From NCBI GenBank assembly GCA_964352855.1, contig CAYGTR010000001.1:124001-188000 (forward strand): a stretch of 64,000 nt of DNA. Direction: 5' to 3'. The number at the start of each line of letters is the position of its first letter. Within the stretch, counting starts at the first letter, position 1. This document shows positions 16,818 through 25,637 of this stretch, piece by piece. The stretch is from Litorimonas sp964352855. GTDB taxonomy: Bacteria; Pseudomonadota; Alphaproteobacteria; Caulobacterales; Maricaulaceae. Made by a program: the position numbers and the translations under genes. The notes beneath the pieces were generated by a model. That model worked only from the letters and a program-made list of their open reading frames with translations, made no database searches and was not told where the DNA came from.

Positions 16818-18254
16818 ATGTCAGACATACAGCAAGATGCGCCGATATTTGCGCTCGCATCTTCTCTCAGTGATAGCGAAAATGCATCTATCATTCCGAT
16901 TTATTGTTTACGGCCTGATGACTGGACATCTTTTCAAAACAAGCTCGACACGCTAGGCCGTAATTATGCCGAAGCCAGAGGCTTTACAGGTGACGCCGGA
17001 CAACGGGTTCGTATTCCGAATGCAAACGGAACCATTGCAGCTGTTCTTTACGGTGTCGGGAATATGGTTGATGACGCGATGGGCGCCATACGGGCAGGGG
17101 GGCTGTCGACAACACTGCCCAAAGGGTTTTACAGATTAGCGCAAATACCAAAGGACTGGCGCATGGTGTTGGCGCAAACAGGTTGGGGTCTGGGAGCCTA
17201 TCGTTTTGAAACCTATCTCTCCGACAGCACAAGTTTTCCAACGCTCGTTGTTGAAGAAAGTAGCCGATTGGCGGAAGTGCAGTCATTGGCCGAGGCGACA
17301 ACACTGTGTCGGGATTTGATTAACCTGCCGGCAGGCGATATGGGGCCGGTGGCCTTACATAAGGCGGCGACAGATTTAGCGGCAGAATATGGCGCGGTTT
17401 CGACAGACGTGATCGGCGAAGAGCTTCTGACGCAAAACTACCCTATGATACACGCCGTGGGCCGTGCGGCGCATGAGGCCCCGAGGCTCGTTGAATTTGA
17501 GTGGGGAGATCCGTCTCATCCGCGATTGGCCGTTGTGGGTAAGGGCATTACTTTTGATACGGGGGGGCTGAATATAAAAGGCGCGACAGGCGCACGTTTA
17601 ATGAAAAAAGACATGGGCGGTGCGGCCCATGCTCTCGCTTTGTCTAAACTCATTATGCAAAATAATTTGCCAATTCGTTTGCATTGCTTGGTTGCGATTG
17701 CCGAAAATGCGATTTCGGCCGGGGCCTATCGTCCGGGTGATATTTTGCGTTCCCGTGAAGGGCTGAGCATTGAAATTGACAATACGGATGCTGAAGGACG
17801 TTTGGTTCTAGGGGATGCTCTCAGTAAAGCGACTGAGAGTGACCCGGCTCTTATCATTGATTTTGCGACCCTCACCGGCGCCGCTCGGGTCGCATTGGGG
17901 CCGCAGCTCCCCCCCTTCTTTTCCAACCGGGAAACACCTGTAGCGGATATTTTGTCTCAGGCGGACAGGCAGATTGATCCGATTTGGCGTCTGCCTTTAT
18001 GGGCGCCTTATTATTCCATGTTAAGCTCACCGATAGCGGATATGAAGAACTCCGGCGGCGGTTTTGCGGGATGCATTACGGCCGCTTTATTTTTGCAGCG
18101 ATTTGTTAAAAACAAGCCTTGGATGCACTTCGATACTTATGGGTGGAACCCGACATCAAGACCCGGTCACCCCAAAGGCGGAGACATGTATGGGGTGCGT
18201 GCGCTCTATCATTGGTTGAAAGCCGGCGGTTTAAATACCGATCTGTCCAAATAA
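16818..18254 (+). CDS. Leucyl aminopeptidase, M17 family
   Basis: The 478-residue cytosolic metallopeptidase removes N-terminal residues from peptides. The catalytic domain occupies the C-terminal 300 residues, with the metal-binding signatures KGITFDTGGLNIK and NTDAEGRLVLGDAL (the M17 family signature). The lysine and aspartates expected to bind two zinc ions fall in these motifs. The N-terminal 160 residues are the variable domain. GGGAAGAA lies just before the ATG. A stop codon at 18252-18254 directly precedes the complex control region of the MarR-type gene. Confidence 0.93.
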   Translation: MSDIQQDAPIFALASSLSDSENASIIPIYCLRPDDWTSFQNKLDTLGRNYAEARGFTGDAGQRVRIPNANGTIAAVLYGVGNMVDDAMGAIRAGGLSTTLPKGFYRLAQIPKDWRMVLAQTGWGLGAYRFETYLSDSTSFPTLVVEESSRLAEVQSLAEATTLCRDLINLPAGDMGPVALHKAATDLAAEYGAVSTDVIGEELLTQNYPMIHAVGRAAHEAPRLVEFEWGDPSHPRLAVVGKGITFDTGGLNIKGATGARLMKKDMGGAAHALALSKLIMQNNLPIRLHCLVAIAENAISAGAYRPGDILRSREGLSIEIDNTDAEGRLVLGDALSKATESDPALIIDFATLTGAARVALGPQLPPFFSNRETPVADILSQADRQIDPIWRLPLWAPYYSMLSSPIADMKNSGGGFAGCITAALFLQRFVKNKPWMHFDTYGWNPTSRPGHPKGGDMYGVRALYHWLKAGGLNTDLSK

Positions 18255-18369
18255 TTAACAGCAGCTTAAGAAAAAATTTAGAGTCGTTATAAGGCCTTAG
18301 CCGATTACGACTCTTATCTTCCGGATTGTTGCTTGACCAAAGAATCGCAGCTGTGCGATTCAATGATTC
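18255..18369 (+). promoter_or_regulatory. Dense CtrA/GANTC control region before the MarR-type gene
   Basis: Within 115 bp there is a perfect TTAA-N7-TTAA site (18255-18269) and five GANTC sites (18281, 18309, 18342, 18357, 18365). Two inverted repeats carry GANTC in their arms: AGAGTCGT (18280-18287) with ACGACTCT (18307-18314), and GAATCGCA (18342-18349) with TGCGATTC (18354-18361) around a GCTG loop. GANTC is the CcrM methylation target in alphaproteobacteria; chance would give about one such site per 256 bp. This looks like a cell-cycle- and methylation-controlled promoter. Confidence 0.6.
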
Positions 18370-18394
18370 GTCACACTAACGGGATGAAATCATT

Positions 18395-18814
18395 ATGAGT
18401 AACAGCGTTGATAATACGGTTCTTTTTTTAGCACCTACCTCATCGCAACCCCGTAGCGCACCTACGCCGCTTCGTCGCCCCAAAGTCAACCTTTCACAAG
18501 GTCTCGACCTTTGGCACCGCGTCACAACACAATCTGTTCAAGCGAGTGAGCCTGATCTTTCGACTCGCCAAATGGCAGTTTTAATGACAATTTACTTGTC
18601 CGAAGGGCCACATACGGTGCGCTCACTTGCGAAACATCTTAAGGTCACAAAAGCCGTTATTTCCCGCGCGATTGATCGTTTGTCCTCTTATGGTTATGTG
18701 GAGAGAGCACCGGATATTCGGGATAAGCGTTCCGTGATTATGCGTCGGACATCAGGCGGTATTCATTATCTCAGAAATTTCGCCCGTCTTATCCAAGATG
18801 AGTTTGTGGCTTAA
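18395..18814 (+). CDS. MarR-type winged-helix transcriptional regulator
   Basis: The 139-residue protein has a disordered, Pro/Ser-rich N-terminus (about residues 1-35). A MarR-like winged-helix domain follows, with DLSTRQMAVLMTIYLSEGPHT as the first helices, the recognition helix region VTKAVISRAIDRLSSYGYVER, and the wing RDKRSVIMR. It is probably a DNA-binding repressor or activator; the ligand is unknown. It is followed after 5 nt by the NlpC/P60 gene, so the two are likely cotranscribed and functionally linked to the cell wall. Its upstream region contains the GANTC/CtrA cluster, which suggests timing by the cell cycle or autoregulation at the inverted repeats. Confidence 0.85.
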   Translation: MSNSVDNTVLFLAPTSSQPRSAPTPLRRPKVNLSQGLDLWHRVTTQSVQASEPDLSTRQMAVLMTIYLSEGPHTVRSLAKHLKVTKAVISRAIDRLSSYGYVERAPDIRDKRSVIMRRTSGGIHYLRNFARLIQDEFVA

Positions 18815-18819
18815 TCCCT

Positions 18820-19620
18820 ATGTCCGACCCGCGCGTTACTTTGCCGGATCCAAAAACGCCGCAACTCTCGCTTTGTCATGTCGTCACGCCGAACACGCCT
18901 TTATTTGATAACCAAGGGCTTCGTAATGGTCTGCAAACGGAGCTTTTGCATGGGCAAGGATTCAAGGTCTATGGCGTGGGCAAAGATTGGTATTGGGGGC
19001 AGTCTGTTCCTTTAATCAAAGGCAGCAAGCGACAAGGTTATGTCGGCTATGTTCCGCGTAAGGCCTTATCTGACATGCCTTTCAAAGCCGGTTATTATGT
19101 TCGAGCTGTCCGTGCACCTATCTTTTCAAAGCCGGATATAAAATCTCATATTATTTATGCTTTACCGATGAATTCGCGATTGGAGGCTAAACAATTTAAT
19201 GAGGATTTCTTACAGATGGGGGCAGGGGCCTATCTTCACCGCCGCCATGCCTCCTCTATGACGTCACGAGATGTTGCTAAAGACTATGTAACTGTTGCTG
19301 AGCAATTTTTAGGGGCGCCCTATGTTTGGGGCGGCACCGGGCTTATGGGACTGGATTGTTCAGGTCTGGTGCAAATGGCACTTTGCGCTGCCGGTTTTGA
19401 TGCTCCACGCGATGCTGATATGCAAGAAGCGCAATTAGGAAAGGTGGTAAGAGGTCAGCTGGAACGCGGTGATCTTGTCTTTTGGCTCGGACATGTCGGA
19501 ATTATGATAAACCCCGATACTCTGCTTCATGCCAATGCATTTCATATGATAACAGCTATAGAGCCATATAATGAGGCCGTTGCGCGTATAGGCCCGCCTC
19601 GAAGTAAAAAACGACTATGA
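18820..19620 (+). CDS. NlpC/P60-family cysteine peptidase with SH3-like domains
   Basis: The 266-residue protein has N-terminal bacterial SH3-like domains (about residues 25-145). The C-terminal NlpC/P60 domain contains the catalytic cysteine in LDCSGLVQMAL (Cys180) and histidines His225 (GHVGIM) and His237 (LHANAF). Such enzymes cleave peptide bonds in peptidoglycan stems, commonly D-Glu to diamino acid. No signal peptide is visible, so it may act on cytoplasmic muropeptides or be exported by another route. It sits in a pepA-MarR-NlpC/P60 row; sharing peptides with the upstream aminopeptidase in cell-wall recycling is an inference. Confidence 0.88.
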   Translation: MSDPRVTLPDPKTPQLSLCHVVTPNTPLFDNQGLRNGLQTELLHGQGFKVYGVGKDWYWGQSVPLIKGSKRQGYVGYVPRKALSDMPFKAGYYVRAVRAPIFSKPDIKSHIIYALPMNSRLEAKQFNEDFLQMGAGAYLHRRHASSMTSRDVAKDYVTVAEQFLGAPYVWGGTGLMGLDCSGLVQMALCAAGFDAPRDADMQEAQLGKVVRGQLERGDLVFWLGHVGIMINPDTLLHANAFHMITAIEPYNEAVARIGPPRSKKRL

Positions 19621-19629
19621 CTTAAATGA

Positions 19630-20346
19630 TTATTGCGGGTCGACTTCCTGAATTTCAGGAGTCTCGTTATTTGTCTCTTGTGTTTGATCTCCCGCCATTG
19701 TCGGGTCAACTGTGGGTTCGATAATCGCCGCTTCAACAGGACGCCCCTGTTCATCAACAACAGCAGCATCTATCTCTTCTGCCGCCTCTGACATGTCAAC
19801 AGGTTCAGGCACTACCGGTACAGGGCGTGGCTCAGGATTAGGATCGTTGATGCGCATATATTCAATGACAGCCGCACGGTCTTCTGGTTTTCTCAAGCCG
19901 ACAAAGGCCATTTTTGTGCCTTTGATGTGCGCGGAGGGTTTTTCGAGGAAGCCGTCGAGCTGCTCAAATGTCCAATCATATTCCGCAGCGCCCATAGCGG
20001 CAGAATAACTAAAACCTGCATGTGTGCCTTTTGTATTACCGACGACACCCCAAAGTCCCGGACCTGTTCCGTTAGGTGCGCCTTCTTCAACCTTGTGGCA
20101 GGATTGGCATTTTTTGAAAACGCGGGCGCCTTTTTCAGCATCCATAGCAGCTACCCATTCAGGTTGCGGGAAAGGCAATTCAACCTCTTCCACTGCGCTG
20201 GCGACTTCAATTGCACCGACCGAGTAAACAGGCACATCAGGTGCATCGGCATGTATCAGGAAGTGCGGAACTTCGCGGAGCAGCATCACTCCTAATCCGG
20301 TTGCCAAAATTGCAGCGGCGATTTTATTGAAACCAAGTTCATCCAT
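19630..20346 (-). CDS. Membrane-anchored class I cytochrome c with acidic C-terminal tail
   Basis: The 238-residue protein has an uncleaved N-terminal membrane anchor (about residues 7-24) and a periplasmic cytochrome c domain. That domain carries the heme-attachment motif CQSCH (Cys80, Cys83, His84) and distal Met146 in IKGTKMAF. It resembles the CycM/c552 type that carries electrons from the bc1 complex to terminal oxidase. After about residue 165 there is a Pro/Glu-rich, acidic tail of some 70 residues that is not part of the heme domain. It is convergent with the NlpC/P60 gene (9-nt gap) and divergent from pheA. Confidence 0.9.
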   Translation of the reverse strand: MDELGFNKIAAAILATGLGVMLLREVPHFLIHADAPDVPVYSVGAIEVASAVEEVELPFPQPEWVAAMDAEKGARVFKKCQSCHKVEEGAPNGTGPGLWGVVGNTKGTHAGFSYSAAMGAAEYDWTFEQLDGFLEKPSAHIKGTKMAFVGLRKPEDRAAVIEYMRINDPNPEPRPVPVVPEPVDMSEAAEEIDAAVVDEQGRPVEAAIIEPTVDPTMAGDQTQETNNETPEIQEVDPQ

Positions 20347-20519
20347 GGGACGATTTCCTTTGTGGTCCTAGTCTATAGGGCTTTTGCTTTTATAACCCTG
20401 TTATTTGTGTGCCTTAATATAAAGATATGAAGCGAAAGCAAATAGAAAACCTCTTGCGGCACACAGTCGCAAAGGGTTTAAGCAGGTCTTGAACGTAATT
20501 TTTAGGGGATAAGCTGTAA

Positions 20520-21359
20520 ATGAGCGCTGTCATTGTTTATCAAGGGGAATCGGGAGCCTATTCACATCTCGCCTGTCAGGCCTATTTTCCCGACCATATA
20601 CCTCTGCCCTGCGCGAGTTTCGCAAGTGCTTTCGCCTGCGTGCGCAGCGGTGAAGCTCAACTCGCCATGATTCCCGTTGAAAATACAGTCGCGGGGCGTG
20701 TGTCTGATATTTATCACCTCTTACCAGAAGGTGGCCTGCATATTATCGGCGAAAGATATCTTGCGATCCATCATCAATTGCTGGGTGTGAAGGGTGCAAA
20801 ACTTTCTGATGTTAAAACAGCGCGCTCTCACCCCATGGCTTTGGGTCAGGTGAGAAAGCGTTTGGCTGAATGGGACATTCGGGCGGTGAATGATGTTGAT
20901 ACAGCAGGCGCCGCGAAAGCCGTTGCTGCCTTAGGCAACAAATCCGTTGCTGCCATTGCGTCGACTATCGCCGGTGAAATTTATGGTTTAGATGTCCTTG
21001 CCAAAGATATTGAAGACGAGGCGAGTAATACGACACGCTTCTTGGTGCTGTCGCCTGAAGCGCTCTCGCCGAAAATCGAAGACGGCCCTGTCGTCACAAG
21101 TTTTGTCTTCCGTGTCAGAAGCGTGGCGTCTGCGCTTTATAAGGCGCTCGGAGGCTTTGCGACCAATGGGATCAACATGACCAAGCTAGAGAGCTATATG
21201 GTAGGTGGCTCTTTCAGTGCCGCACAGTTTTATGCAGATGTCGAAGGGCATCCTCAGAGCCCCGCTATGAAACATGCTTTGGAAGAGCTCGCTTTTTTCA
21301 GTGAAAGCGTGACGTTATTGGGAACCTATCCGGCCGACACCTCACGCAAACTTGTGTAA
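20520..21359 (+). CDS. pheA: Prephenate dehydratase
   Basis: The 279-residue enzyme converts prephenate to phenylpyruvate in phenylalanine synthesis. The N-terminal catalytic domain starts with IVYQGESGAYSHLAC and includes MIPVENTVAGRVSDIYHLL and the family motif SNTTRFLVLS. A C-terminal ACT domain (about residues 195-275, with ESYMVGGSFSAAQFYADVEG) gives feedback control by phenylalanine. No chorismate mutase domain is fused, as in other alphaproteobacteria. GGGGATAA precedes the ATG. Confidence 0.95.
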   Translation: MSAVIVYQGESGAYSHLACQAYFPDHIPLPCASFASAFACVRSGEAQLAMIPVENTVAGRVSDIYHLLPEGGLHIIGERYLAIHHQLLGVKGAKLSDVKTARSHPMALGQVRKRLAEWDIRAVNDVDTAGAAKAVAALGNKSVAAIASTIAGEIYGLDVLAKDIEDEASNTTRFLVLSPEALSPKIEDGPVVTSFVFRVRSVASALYKALGGFATNGINMTKLESYMVGGSFSAAQFYADVEGHPQSPAMKHALEELAFFSESVTLLGTYPADTSRKLV

Positions 21360-21400
21360 GCGTGAGTGTCAGAGCTGCAAAAGTTTTGTATAGGCCCGTT

Positions 21401-21853
21401 ATGAAATATATTGTTCTTATCTTTGCTGTCTTCGGGTTTTCAATATTCACGCCTTTGGCCGCACAGGCAGAGGAAGCGCCCATTTATACGTCTTGGCGCA
21501 ATAATGTGGCTGTCGGAGGGTATGACGCGATCAGCTTTTTTGCGGGTAATCCGCAAGAGGGCAAAGCAGAGTTTTTTACGACTTATCAAGGCGCGGAGTG
21601 GTATTTTCAGACTGAGGCCAACCGCGATTTGTTTCTCGCCAATCCAACGGCTTTCGCTCCCCAATATGGCGGATATTGCGCTTGGGCTATTGCCGAGGGG
21701 AAATTGGCCAAAGGCAGCCCGAAACATTGGTATGTCGAAGATGGAAAGCTCTATCTGAACTTTAACAAGCGTATTCGTGATCGGTGGTTAGCCGATAAAG
21801 AGAGTTTTATTAAAGAGGCAGATAGCCGCTGGCCCGCCATCTTAGAGGACTAA
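21401..21853 (+). CDS. Exported YHS-domain protein
   Basis: Starting at the ATG at 21401 the protein has 150 residues with a clean signal peptide ending in AAQAEE; a longer GTG frame from 21362 would bury that signal. The mature part carries a YHS-type domain (AVGGYDAISFFAGNPQEGKAEFFTTYQGAEWYF split over the N-terminal half, then APQYGGYCAWAIAEG). YHS domains are small folds often linked to metal or heme handling, and this arrangement is common in proteobacterial periplasmic proteins of unknown role. It lies 41 bp after pheA and may be cotranscribed. Confidence 0.82.
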   Translation: MKYIVLIFAVFGFSIFTPLAAQAEEAPIYTSWRNNVAVGGYDAISFFAGNPQEGKAEFFTTYQGAEWYFQTEANRDLFLANPTAFAPQYGGYCAWAIAEGKLAKGSPKHWYVEDGKLYLNFNKRIRDRWLADKESFIKEADSRWPAILED

Positions 21854-21898
21854 GCTTTGCGGTTCTCATAAACGCTCTAAATAAAACAGTTTCACATA

Positions 21899-21935
21899 AA
21901 AAAGCCCCGCTCTTACGAACGGGGCTTTTTGTTTT
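21899..21935. terminator. Bidirectional terminator between the YHS gene and the TonB receptor gene
   Basis: A perfect 11-bp stem, AAAAAGCCCCG (21899-21909) with CGGGGCTTTTT (21920-21930), encloses a 10-nt loop and has A and T runs on both sides. Confidence 0.92.
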
Positions 21936-21950
21936 TGATGGGGTTGAACG

Positions 21951-24641
21951 TTAGAATGTGTAACGCGCTTTCACGTAATATTGGCCCCCATTAAAGCCGA
22001 AGGGCCCGGCCTCTGAATACAGTTGACCAAGGCTTCCGGCACCCGGGTTTTCATCGGTATAATTATCAAGAAAGTTCGTAATACCACCGATAAGTTCAAA
22101 GCCTTCGACAACTTCATAGCCAATTTCTGCATCCAAAAGGATTTCAGAACCGATATCATCGACGCCATTACCCGTATCGTCCCATCCACCATAGTAATTT
22201 GCGCGAAGCATGGTACGCAACTTATCTTGTGTATGGTTCCATGTTAAACTGCCTTTGACGTTTGGAAGAAGATCTTCAAGGGCACGAACACGACCATCGC
22301 TGATCGGGTTCAATGTACCACGATCCGTAACTTCTGTTCTTGTATAGTTTGCTGCCAAAGTCAGGTTAGAGAAACCGCCCGCTAGGTCAAAGCCGTAACG
22401 ACCTACAACATCAATACCTTGAGTATTTGTATCAAAGCTATTGGAGAAGAAACGGAACTGAGACAAATCGTCCAAACCAATAAAGTCAGAGCGATTAATT
22501 ACATTGCGATTGCTTAGGTCTGTCAAAGCCTCATTCACTGTTGTGCCGACGCCGCCTGCAGCTTGAAGAGCATCAAGGAAGTCAACATTTGCGCCAAGGG
22601 CAACACGGCCTTCAACGTCAATGTCATAAAGGTCAATTGTCCAGCTAGAACCAGCGAGATCAAAACCTACACCCGCTGCGATATTACGAGCTTCTTCTGT
22701 TCCCAAAGTGGGGCGACCATTGCCTTGTCCCTCAATGAAATCCGCTGCTAATTGACCGGCAGCAGATGACAAAGGCAACGTGCCTTGGTCAATCAGGACG
22801 CCATTCACGTTCTGAGTCGTCACATTTGTGATATTGGCTTGACCTGATGTTGGTGCGTGAAAGCCTGTTGAGTAGGCACCACGAATACGGAAACTGTCAT
22901 TGATTTTGTAAAGACCCGCAATTTTATAATCCAGCGTATCACCAAAAGCGCTGTAATCTTCATAACGTAAGGCCGCCTGTAATGTCAGAGCGTCAGTGAC
23001 GTCTGCTTCCAATTCGACGTAACCCGCATAGCTGTCTTGAGAGTTGGAAGAACTATTCGGGAAACCACCAAAGCCATTAGAGCTTGAGGAGAAGCCCTGA
23101 TCTGCCAATGGCCCAAGAGCGAATGATGCCGGGTCACCGGCGATTAAATCAAATTGCTCCTCACGATACTCCAAACCGAAAGCGACGGAGAGATCAGAGG
23201 CAAAGCTTTCCATTGGAATGCCATAAGAGAAATCAGCATTCAGCATGGTTTCGATTTGCTCTTGAGCACCCGGGACAAAGTCACGGGGTGTATCCGGCCC
23301 GAGAGAGGCGTTGACTGTATTATTGATAAAGAAGTCAGTTCGGTTGGCTCCATGTCCAACGCTGACGTCATAGTTCAGGCCTGTGCCCCAATCAATTACA
23401 CCGCGAAGACCCCCTGTGACACTGAAGTCACGATTGTCACCACCAAATCGCGGTACAAAGCCGCCGGGGATAGTTTCAACGAAAGAGAAACAGTTTGCAC
23501 TGGATACAACTTGTGCGAGGATTGTTGGGTCCGGGATAAGACCATCTGTGCCTGTCAAAGGAATACCGGCTGGACACTCTTCACCGACACCGACGCCGTC
23601 TAAATCACCAACCCGTACAGAAGCAACCCCATTCGCATCTGCCAAGCCTGTTGTGGCATCAACCAATGGACCTGCATAAACGCCTCCACGATTTGTTGGG
23701 TTACGATAGAAAAACCCACCTGTGACTTTGCGTGTTGAGTAACTGGCTGTTGCATAAATTTCTGCATTGTCCGTAAGTTCCAAAGCTGAGTTCAAGAAGA
23801 GCTTCAGATCGTCTTCTACATCCGGCTGGCCCCAATATTGCGGCACTTCGTCTGTATAACTGTTGATTTGGAGGAAGTTTGCGGCAGCCGTATTGCCTGC
23901 TGCAATTAAACCCAAGACATCATCGCGGACAACTGACCGTACAGTTCCGTCCGTTTCGCCATATTCAGCCGTCAAGTTTACAAAACCTTGGTTGCCGAGC
24001 GGCAGACCAATGTTTCCGGCGATACGGTAATTGTCGCCATCACCTTCATAAGTTGAGCCATATTGTGCTTCGAATATACCGCCTTCAGCGTTGTCTTTAA
24101 GGACGAAGTTAATCACGCCTGCAATCGCATCAGACCCGTATTGTGAAGACGCACCATCACGCAAAACTTCAACTTGTTTTAAGGCGAGGGACGGAATAGC
24201 GGAAATATCAACGCCTTGTGCCCCATCAGAAATCCCACCGCCCAAGAAGGAAATAACAGACCCACGGTGACGACGCTTGCCGTTCACAAGAACCAATGTG
24301 TTGTCTGGCGAGAGGCCGCGGAGGTTGGCCGGACGAACAATCGACGCGGCATCGGAAATAGGCTGCGTATTGATGTTAAACGACGGAACGGAGGTGCGGA
24401 GCAAATCTTGAACATCTGTTGCGGCATTTTGTGTTAGCTCAACAGCTGAAATAACATCAACAGGCGCCGGTGTATCAGCTGCGGATCGTGCAGCACGTCG
24501 AGTACCAATTGTAATAATTTCGTCTTCGACAACGGATGTGTCGCTTGAATTTTGGGCATAGACGGGGGTGGCCAATGACCCCATTAAGATGGCTGTTGAA
24601 GCCGTCGCAATGAGCCAAGGTTTAAGTGTCGATTTTGTCAT
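21951..24641 (-). CDS. TonB-dependent outer-membrane receptor
   Basis: The 896-residue protein has a signal peptide ending PVYAQ and a short TonB-box region (EDEIITIGTRR). A plug domain covers about residues 50-180 (DTPAPVDVISAVEL, VLVNGKRRHRGS), and a beta-barrel ends in the C-terminal aromatic YVKARYTF. It should import a large substrate across the outer membrane using TonB energy. The substrate cannot be told from sequence; there is no Fur-like site or siderophore gene next to it, and the barrel resembles the receptor type marine alphaproteobacteria use for organic polymers. A small AT-rich region upstream (24642-24862) shows no motif I recognise. Confidence 0.93.
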   Translation of the reverse strand: MTKSTLKPWLIATASTAILMGSLATPVYAQNSSDTSVVEDEIITIGTRRAARSAADTPAPVDVISAVELTQNAATDVQDLLRTSVPSFNINTQPISDAASIVRPANLRGLSPDNTLVLVNGKRRHRGSVISFLGGGISDGAQGVDISAIPSLALKQVEVLRDGASSQYGSDAIAGVINFVLKDNAEGGIFEAQYGSTYEGDGDNYRIAGNIGLPLGNQGFVNLTAEYGETDGTVRSVVRDDVLGLIAAGNTAAANFLQINSYTDEVPQYWGQPDVEDDLKLFLNSALELTDNAEIYATASYSTRKVTGGFFYRNPTNRGGVYAGPLVDATTGLADANGVASVRVGDLDGVGVGEECPAGIPLTGTDGLIPDPTILAQVVSSANCFSFVETIPGGFVPRFGGDNRDFSVTGGLRGVIDWGTGLNYDVSVGHGANRTDFFINNTVNASLGPDTPRDFVPGAQEQIETMLNADFSYGIPMESFASDLSVAFGLEYREEQFDLIAGDPASFALGPLADQGFSSSSNGFGGFPNSSSNSQDSYAGYVELEADVTDALTLQAALRYEDYSAFGDTLDYKIAGLYKINDSFRIRGAYSTGFHAPTSGQANITNVTTQNVNGVLIDQGTLPLSSAAGQLAADFIEGQGNGRPTLGTEEARNIAAGVGFDLAGSSWTIDLYDIDVEGRVALGANVDFLDALQAAGGVGTTVNEALTDLSNRNVINRSDFIGLDDLSQFRFFSNSFDTNTQGIDVVGRYGFDLAGGFSNLTLAANYTRTEVTDRGTLNPISDGRVRALEDLLPNVKGSLTWNHTQDKLRTMLRANYYGGWDDTGNGVDDIGSEILLDAEIGYEVVEGFELIGGITNFLDNYTDENPGAGSLGQLYSEAGPFGFNGGQYYVKARYTF

Positions 24642-24862
24642 TTTTTTCCTCTTTGATATATTAATTCATACCATCTGAATTATTATGCAGCATAGAAAGT
24701 TTTTCTGTAGCTTAAGCACAACCAGAGATAACATGCCGTTCGTAGCCTTATTTTGAAGTAAAACGAAATAAATTTGCGGGATGTTCCACCTTTTTTAGAA
24801 AATGTGACAATTTTATCACGAGATGATGAATATTCCATCGGATTGAAAAGGTGACCTCTGAT

Positions 24863-25395
24863 ATGACGCACAACAACCTTTTCCTGCGATTAGCAACATC
24901 TCAGGTTATTCCGTCAATCAAACGCCTGATGGAACAATCAATTACCTTTTTACAGAAAGATTGCTTAACAGACGAGTAGTTCAAGGCGTCTTTCGCGGGA
25001 ATGGATTGGACACCCAATTAATTGAGGGTGGCACTTATTTTTGCATTATTGAGGGGGGCCGTTTTGGTAGGATGTGGGGGGATGGTCATTGCGCAATACG
25101 CTTTATGGCGGCAATCACAACGTCGGACTTAATGCTGCTACGTTTATCCTGTGACTGACAGAGCCAGAATTCAGGCCATGTACACTCATCCGGATCATGT
25201 AAAAAAAGAAATTGGAAAAATGATTTTAGAGTCGTCTGAAGCAGCGGATTTTGAAAAAGGGTTTAAAGCGCTTGAAATGGCGGCCACGCTAGCAGGCAGC
25301 CGTTTTATCGGACGTGCGGATATCGTGTTCAGCACGAATTTTCGATGAAAACGGGACTGCACCGGCGCCTTTACGGATTATGGTAAAACACTCTG
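24863..25395 (+). pseudogene. Decayed GNAT-family N-acetyltransferase
   Basis: Joined across frames, the stretch reads as a GNAT acetyltransferase. It begins MTHNNLFLRLATS and IKRLMEQSITFLQKDCLTDE, then meets an in-frame TAG at 24977, then FKASFAGM, a frameshift into GLDTQLIEGGTYFCIIEGGR, another into VGCGG, another (run of six G near 25075-25080) into WSLRNTLYGGNHNVGLNAATF, and another into PVTDRARIQAMYTHPDH with the acetyl-CoA loop region VKKEIGKMILESSE. A last shift gives DENGTAPAPLRIMVK. Two short frames at 24961 and 25151 are pieces of this one gene. With one stop and at least four frameshifts it cannot make a full enzyme. Sequencing error is unlikely to explain so many lesions. Confidence 0.85.
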
Positions 25396-25419
25396 ATCAA
25401 AGCCGGTGTCTCGAAAAGT

Positions 25420-25635
25420 CTATTTTTTTAAAACTCGCTGCGTAGACGCCGGATAGGTTTCAAGGGCTTTACCCATCCGCTTTGGCCGTGCCTGCAAATC
25501 CCCACCACAATTAGGGCAAATGCCATCAACACATTTTGTGCAAAATGTGCATTCAAAAGAACAGATAAGGGCGCGCTCACTATCGGCAGGAAGATTACGG
25601 TCACAAATTTCACAATTCGGGCGCAGTTCAAGCAT
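25420..25635 (-). CDS. DUF1272 zinc-finger-like protein
   Basis: The ATG at 25635 lies 2 nt after the panC stop and gives a 71-residue protein starting MLELRPNCEICDRNLP, the characteristic DUF1272 opening; a longer frame from 25689 overlaps panC and is unlikely. Four Cys-pair motifs (CEIC, CSFEC, CTKC, CPNC) suggest two zinc sites. The function of DUF1272 proteins is unknown. Position at the end of a dacA-panC-DUF1272 run indicates cotranscription but not a shared pathway. Confidence 0.88.
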   Translation of the reverse strand: MLELRPNCEICDRNLPADSERALICSFECTFCTKCVDGICPNCGGDLQARPKRMGKALETYPASTQRVLKK

Positions 25636-25637
25636 GA

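Noticed and set aside
24961..25158. Separate 65-residue small protein
   Set aside because: It is one frame of the broken GNAT gene; the matching segments continue in other frames on both sides.
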